A stretch of DNA of 64,000 bases from Vampirovibrio chlorellavorus (lineage in GTDB: Bacteria > Cyanobacteriota > Vampirovibrionia > Vampirovibrionales > Vampirovibrionaceae): NCBI GenBank assembly GCA_903866275.1, contig CAIPMU010000016.1:124001-188000 (forward strand), in the 5' to 3' direction. Under the pieces are notes generated by a model. It made no database searches and had not been told where the DNA came from. It saw nothing but the letters and a program-made list of their open reading frames with translations. The number at the start of each line of letters is the position of its first letter. Within the stretch, counting starts at the first letter, position 1. The position numbers were made by a program, and so were the translations under genes. Shown here piece by piece: positions 56,276-64,000 of the stretch.

Positions 56276-56434
56276 ATGCGTTTCCAGAAAAAACAATTTC
56301 GCACTCAAGCAAAGGCTTTCCACGGACTCAATCCGATTTTAGCCTTATCAGAATGCTATTTACAGAATCAAAACCCTGTTCATACAGATTCATTATGGCT
56401 ATTCAACACACTGACTCTGAAGTACGCCTTATAG
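56276..56434 (+). CDS. Possible small protein, 52 residues, downstream of Fur-box-like sites
   Basis: ATG 56276 opens a 52-codon frame (MRFQKKQFRTQAKAFHGLNP... ending TLKYAL). AGGG lies 6 nt upstream. Composition is plausible for a small basic protein, but no family is recognised. The main support is position right after the operator-like sites; the frame may be chance. The region 55996-56275 otherwise holds no gene. Confidence 0.25.
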   Translation: MRFQKKQFRTQAKAFHGLNPILALSECYLQNQNPVHTDSLWLFNTLTLKYAL

Positions 56435-56480
56435 ATGTTTAAACATACAAGTCCAGCGTCGAAACATCCTCAAAAAGGTG

Positions 56481-56510
56481 TTTACTTTTCCAAAACGGAT
56501 CGGTTATACT
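56481..56510 (+). promoter_or_regulatory. Promoter of tRNA-Asn
   Basis: TTTACT-N18-TATACT, ending 25 bp before the mature tRNA 5' end. Confidence 0.6.
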
Positions 56511-56535
56511 CACTTTTATACACATAGAGAGACAT

Positions 56536-56607
56536 TCCTCAGTAGCTCAATGGCAGAGCATGCGGCTGTTAACCGCAGGGTTGCAAGTTCGAGTCTTGCC
56601 TGGGGAG
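56536..56607 (+). tRNA. tRNA-Asn (GTT)
   Basis: A 72-nt cloverleaf: acceptor TCCTCAG pairs with CTGGGGA (one G-T pair), the D arm is GCTCAATGGCAGAGC, the anticodon stem TGCGG/CCGCA encloses CTGTTAA (anticodon GTT) and the T arm carries GTTCGAG. The 3' CCA is not encoded. An isolated single tRNA gene with its own promoter. Confidence 0.95.
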
Positions 56608-56844
56608 TTTTTCTATTTCTTCCTTAAGCAGTGAGTGGCAGGTGTTCCGGTCGAGTGAGTACAATCGGGACCCGTAGGGTGGAGTTCAACGCCCTTTATT
56701 CTCCATTGGCTTGCAATTTTGGGCTATTCGCCTGAACAAAAGAGAATTGCCAAAAAAGAGCTAAAAATGACCGGACAAACCCTCAAGTTTTCCGCAAACT
56801 ATCCGATAATAGTAGGGTAGCCTATTGACTAAAGGAGCGGTTTA

Positions 56845-56892
56845 ATGTACCCCCCCCGAAATCGTCAAACCCCGGCGCATCAATCGATATGA
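56845..56892 (+). CDS. 15-codon leader ORF with C8 tract upstream of pilin 2
   Basis: ATG with the best ribosome site in the region (AAAGGAG, 7 nt spacing) encodes MYPPRNRQTPAHQSI and stops at a TGA overlapping the pilin ATG (ATATGA). It contains eight consecutive C (56850-56857). The same arrangement precedes pilin 3. A one-base C insertion would join this strong start in frame to the pilin, because no stop intervenes. Confidence 0.5.
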   Translation: MYPPRNRQTPAHQSI

Positions 56893-57572
56893 GACTTTGG
56901 CTGGCTTGCTGCGCCTCACTCTGCCTGAAGCCATCCCCGTGGCTGATGGAGAAAGCGCGCCGGGATTTAGGCTGGCTGCCACCCGTCTGCCATAAAAGGG
57001 CACTCGCAGGCTTCACGCTGGCCGAGTTGTTGATTTGCATCGCTATTTTAGGGGTGATTGCCACGTTTACGATTCCTAAAATTATGGCTGGACAGCAGAA
57101 TAAGCAGTATAATGCGGCAGCCCACGAGGTGGCGGCAATGCTGAGTAGCGCATTGCAACAGGCTCAACTCGATGGTAAAGTTACCGCTGCAACTGTTCCG
57201 GGTGATTTAACTCAGTATATGAATTATGTGAGTGTCCAGACCACGGGTAGCATAGATTATTTTCAAACCGCCACCACGATGAATTGTTTATCTACCAGGC
57301 CATGCTTAAAGTTACACAATGGCGGGATACTTTCTTACACAACAACTTGGGGCTTTGGAGGAACCAGTTCGACCAATGTGGTTCAATTTTGGTTTGATCC
57401 CGATGGGGTAGTCACCGATGGCACGACCAATGGGCCGGGAAAATCCATCATATTTGAGTTGACCTATACCGGTAGGGTGCTCAATTATGGCTCTGGAAAT
57501 ACCTATTGCGGCAGTTGGGGTTGCCCATTCTCTGGCGGGCCAGGCGTAGACCCACCCTGGTTTAGCTGGTAA
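56889..57572 (+). CDS. Type IV prepilin-like protein (pilin paralogue 2)
   Basis: 227 residues. The leader before the cleavage site is unusually long (40 residues, containing CCASLCLKPSPW and VCHKRALAG); then FTLAELLICIAILGVIATFTIPKI, with Gly at -1 and Glu5. A later Met (codon 20) could serve as start but has no ribosome site. The soluble domain has YMNYV, CLSTRPCLKLHNG, DPDG and the C-terminal DPPWFSW. It is a tandem duplicate of the next gene, with the duplication including about 130 bp of upstream DNA. Translation is probably coupled to the 15-codon leader ORF. Confidence 0.85.
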   Translation: MRLWLACCASLCLKPSPWLMEKARRDLGWLPPVCHKRALAGFTLAELLICIAILGVIATFTIPKIMAGQQNKQYNAAAHEVAAMLSSALQQAQLDGKVTAATVPGDLTQYMNYVSVQTTGSIDYFQTATTMNCLSTRPCLKLHNGGILSYTTTWGFGGTSSTNVVQFWFDPDGVVTDGTTNGPGKSIIFELTYTGRVLNYGSGNTYCGSWGCPFSGGPGVDPPWFSW

Positions 57573-57666
57573 TTTGTTCCAGTATCAGGGTTTTACACAA
57601 GAACTCAAGTTTTCCGCAAACTATCCGATAATAGAAGGGTAGCCCATTGATAGAAGGAGCGGTTTA

Positions 57667-57714
57667 ATGTACCCCCCCCGAAATCCCCAAACCCCGGCGA
57701 GTCATTCGATATGA
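57667..57714 (+). CDS. 15-codon leader ORF with C8 tract upstream of pilin 3
   Basis: MYPPRNPQTPASHSI, same geometry as the copy at 56845: AGAAGGAG site, C8 (57672-57679), TGA overlapping the pilin ATG. The alternative frame through the C tract is also open into the pilin. Confidence 0.5.
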   Translation: MYPPRNPQTPASHSI

Positions 57715-58352
57715 GCTTATGGCTCACTTGCTGCGCCTCGCTCTGCCTGAAGCCTAGTCCGTGGCTGATGGAAAAAGCCCGGCGGGATTTGGGCTGGCTG
57801 CCACCCGTCTGCCATAAAAGGGCACTGGCAGGCTTCACGCTGGCTGAGCTGTTGATTTGTGTGGCCATTCTGGGCGTGATTGCGACGTTTATCATTCCCA
57901 AAATTATGGCTGGACAACAGGCCAGCAATTATAATGCGGCAGCCCACGAGGTGGCGGGAATCATTGCGGCGGTGTATCAAAAAATGAAAACAGAGGGGCT
58001 GGTCTCAGCAAATACGGCACCCGTCGATTTAATTCCCTATATGAACTATGTCAAACTATACACATCTGGATCCTGGGTCGATGGCCACCCGGGAACGGGA
58101 GCTTGGACGTGCTCAGCATCATCTCCCTGTATGGTGCTCCATAATGGCGGCATACTCGAATTTGTAAATAATGTCCCAAGCTTTGGCTCCACAAATCCAA
58201 ACGCCCTTATTGAGTTCCGCTATGATCCGCAAGGAAATTTAAGCGGGGTTAATGACTCAGTTCAGTTTGAGCTTTTATACTCGGGGCGAGTGACCACTCG
58301 GGCAAACGTTAATGGCGGGGGAGCCTTTGATCCCGCATGGCTAAGCTGGTAG
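57711..58352 (+). CDS. Type IV prepilin-like protein (pilin paralogue 3)
   Basis: 213 residues. The first ~85 are nearly identical to pilin 2 (long leader, then ALAG and FTLAELLICVAILGVIATFIIPKI); the soluble domain is much more diverged, keeping YMNYV, CSASSPCMVLHNG, a DPQG turn and C-terminal DPAWLSW. Conserved N terminus with a variable globular part is typical of pilin diversification by duplication. Convergent with corA. Confidence 0.85.
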   Translation: MSLWLTCCASLCLKPSPWLMEKARRDLGWLPPVCHKRALAGFTLAELLICVAILGVIATFIIPKIMAGQQASNYNAAAHEVAGIIAAVYQKMKTEGLVSANTAPVDLIPYMNYVKLYTSGSWVDGHPGTGAWTCSASSPCMVLHNGGILEFVNNVPSFGSTNPNALIEFRYDPQGNLSGVNDSVQFELLYSGRVTTRANVNGGGAFDPAWLSW

Positions 58353-58397
58353 GCCGCCCTGAAAGCAAAAATCCCTTCCAGCAGTCTGCCACGCGCG

Positions 58398-59513
58398 CTA
58401 AATCCAGCGTTTGCGTTTAAAATAGCGCAGCATCCACAAGGCCAGCAGGATCATAAACACCCACACCAGCGGATAGCCCCAATGGCTGTGCAACTCCGGC
58501 ATGTGTTCAAAGTTCATGCCATACACGCCCACAATAAACGTCAGCGGAATAAACACACTGGACATCACGGTGAGGACTTTCATGATTTCATTCATGCGGT
58601 TGCTTAGCACTGACAGATAGAGATCCTGAATGCCTGCCAGCAGGTCGCGGTAAGTTTCCAGCGTATCCATCGCCTGAATGGTGTGCTCGTACACATCACG
58701 CAGATAAACCTGTACCTGCTGTGTGAGCAGACTGGTATCGGCATGCTGCAAGGTCGAAATCACTTCTCGCACCGGCCAGATGTACTTCCGCAGAAAGATC
58801 AGCTCACGCTTGATGTGATGCACGTCCTGCAAAATGTTGGGCGGCTGATCGCTCATCAAACTCTCTTCCAGATCCTCCAGACTTTGCCCGATTTTTTCCA
58901 GCGAGAGGAAGTAACGATCCACCACAGTGTCCAGCAAACTATAGGCCAGATAGCCCGGCCCGCCATTCCGCAAGCGTTGGCTGTTGGTACGCAAGCGCTC
59001 CCGTATGGCGTCAAACTCATCGCCGCGCTCCTCTTCAAAGCTCAGCAAAAAATTGGGGCCAATCACCAGACTCACCTGTTCAGGCAGCAGACACTGCTGC
59101 GTGCCATCAAAGTCGAACATCTTCACGATGATATAGATCAGGTTCTCCATGAACTCGCACTTGGGCCGCTGGTCGGTGTTTAAAATGTCTTCCAGCAACA
59201 ACGGATGCAGATGAAACGCTTCGCCCACTTGCGCGAGGATGGCCTCATCGTGAACCCCGTCAATGTTGATCCACGTGGTGAACGGCTCCGGCTTCAGCGG
59301 CAACAGATCCTCGACACGCTCCACCTGACGTTCATCAAAAATATGGCCGTTGTACTCAATGACTGTGATCACCGCTTTATGTGTGGGTTGATGCGACCCA
59401 ACATACACCAGACTCCCCGGTGGCAAGTCAATCTTCTGGGAGCGCTTGGGCACGATGGCTTTTTTCAAGCCCCACAATCGGCGTTTGCCACGCTTTTTCT
59501 GCCCCTGAGTCAT
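58398..59513 (-). CDS. corA: CorA-type magnesium/cobalt transporter
   Basis: 371 residues from ATG 59513 (MTQGQKKRGKR), with AAGGGA 11 nt upstream; ATG 59549 or 59585 are alternatives. A large cytoplasmic domain ends in a long helix, then two C-terminal spans with the selectivity motif YGMNFEHMPE between them and a basic C-terminal end (RYFKRKRWI). It forms a pentameric Mg2+ channel in the cytoplasmic membrane. A TATAAT overlaps the ATG at 59549, which favours the shorter form. Confidence 0.94.
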   Translation of the reverse strand: MTQGQKKRGKRRLWGLKKAIVPKRSQKIDLPPGSLVYVGSHQPTHKAVITVIEYNGHIFDERQVERVEDLLPLKPEPFTTWINIDGVHDEAILAQVGEAFHLHPLLLEDILNTDQRPKCEFMENLIYIIVKMFDFDGTQQCLLPEQVSLVIGPNFLLSFEEERGDEFDAIRERLRTNSQRLRNGGPGYLAYSLLDTVVDRYFLSLEKIGQSLEDLEESLMSDQPPNILQDVHHIKRELIFLRKYIWPVREVISTLQHADTSLLTQQVQVYLRDVYEHTIQAMDTLETYRDLLAGIQDLYLSVLSNRMNEIMKVLTVMSSVFIPLTFIVGVYGMNFEHMPELHSHWGYPLVWVFMILLALWMLRYFKRKRWI

Positions 59514-59600
59514 GGACACACAGTTCCCTTTCCTACCATCTCTGTCCATTATAGCCTCGCTTTTTTTAAAAAGGGGAGGAACCACTCGCTAAAAAAAGAC

Positions 59601-59736
59601 AAAAAAAGGCCAGGTGGTGAGACCTGGCAATTCAAGTGGGTTTCATATAAGTAGTGAGGGGAAAATTAAATTTGGTGGAAGGCGTTGCCTTTGTTACGGA
59701 CTTTGAATCAAGTCCCTGTCAGACTTCCTTCGCTTC
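59601..59736 (-). ncRNA. Candidate small RNA, about 136 nt, with promoter and intrinsic terminator
   Basis: On the minus strand TTGAAA (59767-59772) and TATACT (59744-59749) are 17 bp apart, predicting a start near 59736. The transcript would contain hairpins GGACTT/AAGTCC and AAGGC-AAC-GCCTT, then an unpaired stretch with CCCCTCACTAC, and end at GCCAGGT/ACCTGGC (59609-59628) followed by seven T. No coding frame fits. It is not 6S, SRP or tmRNA by eye. The unpaired motif only loosely recalls the cyanobacterial Yfr1 core (ACTCCTCACAC). Confidence 0.6.
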
Positions 59737-59743
59737 GAGAATT

Positions 59744-59772
59744 AGTATATGAATCACAACCGATAATTTCAA
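59744..59772 (-). promoter_or_regulatory. Promoter of candidate small RNA
   Basis: TTGAAA-N17-TATACT on the minus strand, close to the sigma-70 consensus with ideal spacing. Confidence 0.7.
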
Positions 59773-60090
59773 CCTAACTATGGTTAGTAATAGAAAACTG
59801 CAACATTTCGTTACAAAAGCCGGCTGCTTGCATCCTACTTGGACCATTCATGTACACTGACCGCGTCACAGTCCTTCAACCAGCTCTCACTGATTTCTTG
59901 ACCCACTAATAAGCCTCCAGGCTCTCATTTATTTACATTCAGTGTTTGGAATACCCCAGCCAGTCCTGAGCTTCAACTCCAAGTCATCACTCTCAAGACT
60001 CGCTTTTCAGATGCGTAGGCCATCATACCAGAAAGGGTTGCTTTCGCGAAGTGTTTTTTTAGCTTTGATGTATAGGTCTAGCTGATTGGT
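59773..60090. other. Intergenic region, no gene seen
   Basis: About 320 bp between the small RNA promoter and the dispersed repeat. There is no convincing ORF or structured element beyond a possible extended -10 (TGGTATGAT) on the minus strand near 60024-60032. Confidence 0.35.
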
Positions 60091-60237
60091 CTTGAGGGAG
60101 GCTAGCCTCCCTCAAACTCCCTCCATTGGGGGCAGCTGGCGCCCCCCAAACCCCGCCAGAGATCGTTTTTCTGGTGCGTGGCGGTGGTGCCTTTTGGCTT
60201 AGGAAAAGAGGCTTTGCCTCTTTTTGGAGAGGGGGCG
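60091..60237. repeat. Dispersed intergenic repeat, copy B (three stem-loops)
   Basis: Near-identical to 12007-12152: the same 12-bp-arm palindrome (60092-60115), the GGGGGC/GCCCCC stem-loop and the tri-loop hairpin AAAAGAGGC-TTT-GCCTCTTTT at 60204-60224. Between stem-loops 2 and 3 the copies differ at several positions, while the stems are conserved. The region 60238-60501 holds nothing further. Confidence 0.8.
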
Positions 60238-60501
60238 GGTTTGCCTTTCTGGTAAGGGGCGTTGGTGGAGAGTGGATGGGCTGTGCTTATTTAAGGAAAG
60301 TGGATAGAAAACGGGGGATTTTTTTTGAGGGGGAATAGTGCGCCTTTTAAGGATTGATGCTCCATTGCCGCATCGACAAAATAAACAACTCTAAAACAAA
60401 TAGCCCGAACGCCATCCAAGCGGGGAATAGTTTGAGGCTTTACCGAAAGACTATGCTAATGAAAAAAGATTGTAAAAAATTCACGCGAAGGAGAACCTTT
60501 T

Positions 60502-60732
60502 ATGAGCACCCCTGCCGACCTTGAGCAAAAAGAGCATCTGGATCGTCAACGCTTTACCGCCCTCCTGCAAGGCTGGGCCAAGGCCCTGGAGCGCGGCGAG
60601 GATTTTCAGGTGAGCGTGGCGGGCAAGCCCTATACCATTCCTGCCCACGCCCTGGACATTGGACGTTCTCGCGTGGAATATGAAATTGACAAGGGCGAAT
60701 ATGAATTTCAGCTCACCCTGAAATGGCGCTAG
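60502..60732 (+). CDS. Amphi-Trp domain protein
   Basis: 76 residues forming essentially one amphi-Trp domain: LLQGWAKALERGEDFQVSVAGKPYTIPAHA... VEYEIDKGEYEFQLTLKWR. The family is small, cytoplasmic and of unknown function, named for amphipathic strands with conserved Trp. AAGGAG lies upstream of the ATG. Confidence 0.85.
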   Translation: MSTPADLEQKEHLDRQRFTALLQGWAKALERGEDFQVSVAGKPYTIPAHALDIGRSRVEYEIDKGEYEFQLTLKWR

Positions 60733-60879
60733 AGTTAGTCCTTTAAATGCCCTTTAAGGCATCTGCTCCTGCAAGCCGAATCCCGTCAATCGGCAGCCTT
60801 TGCGCTATGATAGCGACACTTGAGAGTGTGACTGTCTCATTTTGATCTTGTCCGGTTTGCAGGAGCCCTTTGCCGATTC

Positions 60880-63102
60880 ATGCCTATTTCCCCCGCCCAA
60901 CAAATTGCCCAGGAATTACAAGTTCAGGAAAGCCAGGTCAGCGCGGCGCTGCGCCTCCTGGATGAAGGGGCCACCGTGCCCTTTATTGCCCGCTACCGAA
61001 AAGAGGCCACCGGCGGGCTGGATGACACCCAACTCCGCCTCCTGGAAGAACGCCTGCATTATCTGCGTGATCTCGAAAAACGCCGCGAGGCCATCCTGCA
61101 AAGCATTGAAGAGCAAGGCAAGCTCACCCCGGAACTTAAAAAAACGCTGGAAGCCGCCGAATCCAAAGCGCGGCTGGAAGATTTGTACCTGCCCTATAAA
61201 ACCAAACGGCGCACCAAAGCCCAAATCGCGAGAGAAGCGGGACTAGCCCCCTTGGCCCAAAGTTTGCACAGCAACCCGCGCCAAACCCCGGAACAAGCGG
61301 CCCAAGCCTTCATCAACCCTGAATTGGGTGTAGCCGATGTGGCCGCCGCGCTGGACGGCGCGCAGCAAATTCTGATTGAAGAATTTTCGGAAGACCCGGA
61401 GCTGGTGGGACAGTTGCGCCAATGGCTCTGGAATCAGGGTGTGGTAATAAGTACTGTAATCAAGGGCAAAACCGAGGAGGGGGCCAAGTTCTCGGATTAT
61501 TTTAACTACAGCGAGCTCCTGAAAAATATTCCTTCGCACCGGGCGCTGGCCCTGTTTCGGGGGAAGGGCGAGGGCTTTCTGCGAGTGAGTTTAAAACCCG
61601 CCGCCGATGCCCCGGCCATTGCCCAAGCCACCGAAACCTTAGAGGGTCGCATTGCCCGACACTTTAATATTCGCGCCCAGCAAGCGCCCGCCGATGCATG
61701 GCTCTTGAGCGCCGTGCATCAGACTTGGACTGATAAACTCTTGCCACGTCTGGAAACCGATTTACTGGGGCATCTGAAAGATGTGGCCGAAGAAGAGGCC
61801 ATTCAGGTGTTTGCCCGCAATCTGCGGGATTTATTACTGGCCGCCCCTGCTGGGCCCAAAATCACATTGGCATTAGATCCCGGCTTGCGCACCGGCGTGA
61901 AATTAGCCGTGGTGGATGGCACCGGTAAAGTCCTCGATACCGGCGTGATTTATCCCCATGTACCCCGGAATGAATGGGATCGCAGTCTGGCCACACTGGC
62001 CGAACTCGCGCGCAAGCATCAGGTGGCCCTGGTCAGCATTGGCAACGGCACTGCCTCGCGGGAAACCGATAAACTGGTGGCTGATCTCATCAAGGCCAAC
62101 CCCGAACTCAAGCTGAGCAAAGCGATGGTTTCCGAGGCCGGGGCTTCGGTCTATTCCGCCTCGGCGTTAGCCGCCAAGGAAATGCCTACTTTGGATGTCT
62201 CGCTGCGGGGCGCGGTGTCTATTGGCCGCCGCCTACAAGACCCGCTGGCCGAGCTGGTGAAAATTGAGCCCAAGGCCATCGGCGTGGGACAGTATCAACA
62301 CGATGTGAATCAGGGCAAGCTGGGTCGCATGCTGGATGCGGTGGTGCAGGATTGCGTGAACGCTGTGGGTGTGGATGTGAATACCGCCTCTCCTGCCCTG
62401 CTGGGCTATGTGGCCGGGCTTTCGCCCGCGCTGGCCCAAAGCATTGTGGATACCCGCGATCAAAACGGCCCCTTCCGCAAACGGGACGCCCTGAAGAAAG
62501 TCCCTCGCCTGGGGCCCAAAGCCTTTGAGCAGGCCGCTGGCTTTTTACGCATCATGAACGGGGATAATCCGCTGGACGCTTCAGCCGTTCACCCGGAAGC
62601 CTACCCCGTAGTGCAAAAAATTGTGGCCACCAGTGGACGACCTATGCAATCGGTGCTGGGCGATACCGCATTTATTCGCACCCTGAAGCCCGAACAATTT
62701 ACAGACAGCCAGTTTGGCCTGCCGACGGTCAAAGATATTCTGGCCGAGCTGGAAAAGCCGGGCCGCGATCCGCGCCCCGATTTTAAGACGGCCCACTTTA
62801 AAGAGGGCGTGGAAACACTGAAAGATCTGGAACCCGGCATGCAACTGGAAGGCGTGGTCACCAATGTGACCAACTTTGGCGCCTTTGTGGACATTGGTGT
62901 CCATCAGGACGGCTTGGTGCACATCTCCATGCTGGCCGATCGCTTTGTGAAAGATCCCCATCAAGTCGTCAAAACGGGTGACGTGGTGAAAGTCACGGTA
63001 ATGGAAGTCGATCTGCCCCGCAAACGGATTGCCCTGAGTATGCGCAAGCCAACCTGGCCCTCATCAGATGACATTTCGGCACCCACCGCACACCCAACCT
63101 GA
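60880..63102 (+). CDS. tex: RNA-binding transcription accessory protein Tex
   Basis: 740 residues with the Tex order: N-terminal helical part ([41 protein letters not shown]), YqgF/RNase H-like domain ([17 protein letters not shown]), helix-hairpin-helix region ([43 protein letters not shown]) and a C-terminal S1 domain ([28 protein letters not shown]). It binds RNA and influences transcription and toxin or stress gene expression. Length is normal; it ends with a short Pro/Ser/Thr tail. Confidence 0.95.
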   Translation: MPISPAQQIAQELQVQESQVSAALRLLDEGATVPFIARYRKEATGGLDDTQLRLLEERLHYLRDLEKRREAILQSIEEQGKLTPELKKTLEAAESKARLEDLYLPYKTKRRTKAQIAREAGLAPLAQSLHSNPRQTPEQAAQAFINPELGVADVAAALDGAQQILIEEFSEDPELVGQLRQWLWNQGVVISTVIKGKTEEGAKFSDYFNYSELLKNIPSHRALALFRGKGEGFLRVSLKPAADAPAIAQATETLEGRIARHFNIRAQQAPADAWLLSAVHQTWTDKLLPRLETDLLGHLKDVAEEEAIQVFARNLRDLLLAAPAGPKITLALDPGLRTGVKLAVVDGTGKVLDTGVIYPHVPRNEWDRSLATLAELARKHQVALVSIGNGTASRETDKLVADLIKANPELKLSKAMVSEAGASVYSASALAAKEMPTLDVSLRGAVSIGRRLQDPLAELVKIEPKAIGVGQYQHDVNQGKLGRMLDAVVQDCVNAVGVDVNTASPALLGYVAGLSPALAQSIVDTRDQNGPFRKRDALKKVPRLGPKAFEQAAGFLRIMNGDNPLDASAVHPEAYPVVQKIVATSGRPMQSVLGDTAFIRTLKPEQFTDSQFGLPTVKDILAELEKPGRDPRPDFKTAHFKEGVETLKDLEPGMQLEGVVTNVTNFGAFVDIGVHQDGLVHISMLADRFVKDPHQVVKTGDVVKVTVMEVDLPRKRIALSMRKPTWPSSDDISAPTAHPT

Positions 63103-63150
63103 AAAGTCCGATACAATATTTTCAAGTGAGCAGTAATCAGGACTAAAACC

Positions 63151-63948
63151 ATGAGCACAGGATTTGCCCCGAATATTCAACCCAACGCACCCAAACCGGG
63201 CTGGAGCACCGGTAAAAAATGGCTGGTTGGCTGCGGCGGCTGTCTGGGTCTGATTGTCATCATCGTGATCGCCCTCGGCATCTTGGCAGGTATGGGCGTC
63301 AGCCAGCTCCAGAAAATGAGCGGTGAATCCGTCTCTGAAATTTTTGGGAGCAACTACAAGCCAACAGAATACACCGCGCTCGGGATTCCCCTACAGACCC
63401 AAAAACTGAAGCAGGTGGCGATGCTGATCAATGCACAAAAAGGCCTGGTGGTCTTTGCCGCCAAAGCCACGCTCACCGATAAAGAGTTTACCGAATTGCG
63501 CAATGAAACAGGCCAGCAGGACTTTCTGAAAAGTATAGAAGCCCTGGCCAAATCCAACCAGCAAAATGGTCAAAACGGCAAAGTCAAATCGATGCGGCTG
63601 GACAAACTGTACAATCATAAAATCGGCCCCCTGAAACAATTTATTGTTGGCAACGCAACCCTCACGCTGGAAAAAAAGGATGGTAGCACCAGTTACAGCC
63701 CCATTTCAGCGGCCATCATTCCTGAAACGGATAACAACCTGGTCGTGCTCGCCGCCCTTAATGGCCAAGCGCAATCCAGCGATCCTGCGGCCAAATTTGA
63801 AACCGAGCAAAAAAATCTGGAAGAAGAAGTGTTTAAAATCATTCAGGACAGCGAACTGGATGATCGCGTCAGCCTGTGGGTTGCCCCGGGCAAGCCCGAC
63901 CCGGTTAAACCCGCAACACCACCAGCCAAAGCCACAGCGAAAAAATAA
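63151..63948 (+). CDS. Single-span membrane-anchored protein, hypothetical
   Basis: 265 residues. A Pro/Asn-rich N terminus is followed by a hydrophobic span (about 27-50, WLVGCGGCLGLIVIIVIALG), then a soluble domain of ~180 residues and an Ala/Lys/Pro tail. TACAAT near 63111 could be its -10 element, about 35 nt before the ATG. It lies 48 bp after tex. No known domain is recognised. Confidence 0.75.
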   Translation: MSTGFAPNIQPNAPKPGWSTGKKWLVGCGGCLGLIVIIVIALGILAGMGVSQLQKMSGESVSEIFGSNYKPTEYTALGIPLQTQKLKQVAMLINAQKGLVVFAAKATLTDKEFTELRNETGQQDFLKSIEALAKSNQQNGQNGKVKSMRLDKLYNHKIGPLKQFIVGNATLTLEKKDGSTSYSPISAAIIPETDNNLVVLAALNGQAQSSDPAAKFETEQKNLEEEVFKIIQDSELDDRVSLWVAPGKPDPVKPATPPAKATAKK

Positions 63949-64000
63949 AGTTTTTCCCTGTTCACAACCAACTCAATCAAACGGCCCGCACATTCAGAAT

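Noticed and set aside
59601-59736. Identification of the small RNA as Yfr1, 6S or SRP RNA
   Set aside because: The Yfr1 core ACTCCTCACAC is only partly matched, there is no SRP GGAAG-type apical loop with the right context, and no 6S central bubble can be drawn. It is left unnamed.

Overview
The window is a gene-dense bacterial chromosome segment, moderately G+C-rich by eye (about 55%). Gene content (A-type-looking RNase P RNA, Smc-ScpA-ScpB, GlyS beta subunit, GatD, DUF366, SecDF, paired M16 peptidases, type IV pilin-like proteins) and several lineage-restricted-looking proteins suggest a non-photosynthetic relative of Cyanobacteria: Vampirovibrionia/Melainabacteria, most like a Vampirovibrio-type organism. 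That assignment is inference from gene content, not from a marker alignment.

Layout. 1-8.8 kb: rnpB, a multi-span membrane protein, then a minus-strand block with a small membrane protein, DUF366, class A PBP, GlyS and the amidotransferase GatD. 9-20 kb: a pilin-like gene, small secreted and hypothetical proteins, a RelA/SpoT-like protein, a dispersed palindromic repeat, SecD-SecF, a phosphodiester glycosidase, two overlapping membrane proteins, AcpS, and a phasin-like protein carrying histone-H1-like Lys/Ala tails encoded by 90-bp tandem repeats. 20-28 kb: a three-gene module of unknown function and the condensin operon smc-scpA-scpB. 28-40 kb: an active/inactive M16 peptidase pair, a GIY-YIG nuclease, a PLD-family protein, a UvrA-family ATPase, hypothetical proteins and a Nudix hydrolase.

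40-44 kb is the most unusual part. An AT-rich segment carries a protein-kinase-like gene directly followed by a tyrosine/dual-specificity phosphatase gene, then a glycine-rich membrane-active-looking protein. All three, and the PLD protein at 31.6-33.2 kb, carry a short Phe-x-Gly motif near the N terminus. I read these as candidate host-directed effectors sharing an N-terminal tag; this is a hypothesis.

44-56 kb: UDP-GlcNAc 2-epimerase, two secreted TonB-C-domain proteins, topoisomerase I with an unusual N-terminal Lys/Ala tail, a secreted glycine-zipper protein behind a structured leader, a ComEA-like HhH protein, a zinc-ribbon protein, a diguanylate cyclase, YggT and MTA phosphorylase. 56-64 kb: two Fur-box-like sites, tRNA-Asn, a tandem duplication of pilin genes each preceded by a 15-codon leader ORF with a C8 tract, CorA, an unannotated minus-strand small RNA with promoter and terminator, the second copy of the dispersed repeat, an amphi-Trp protein, Tex and a membrane-anchored hypothetical protein.
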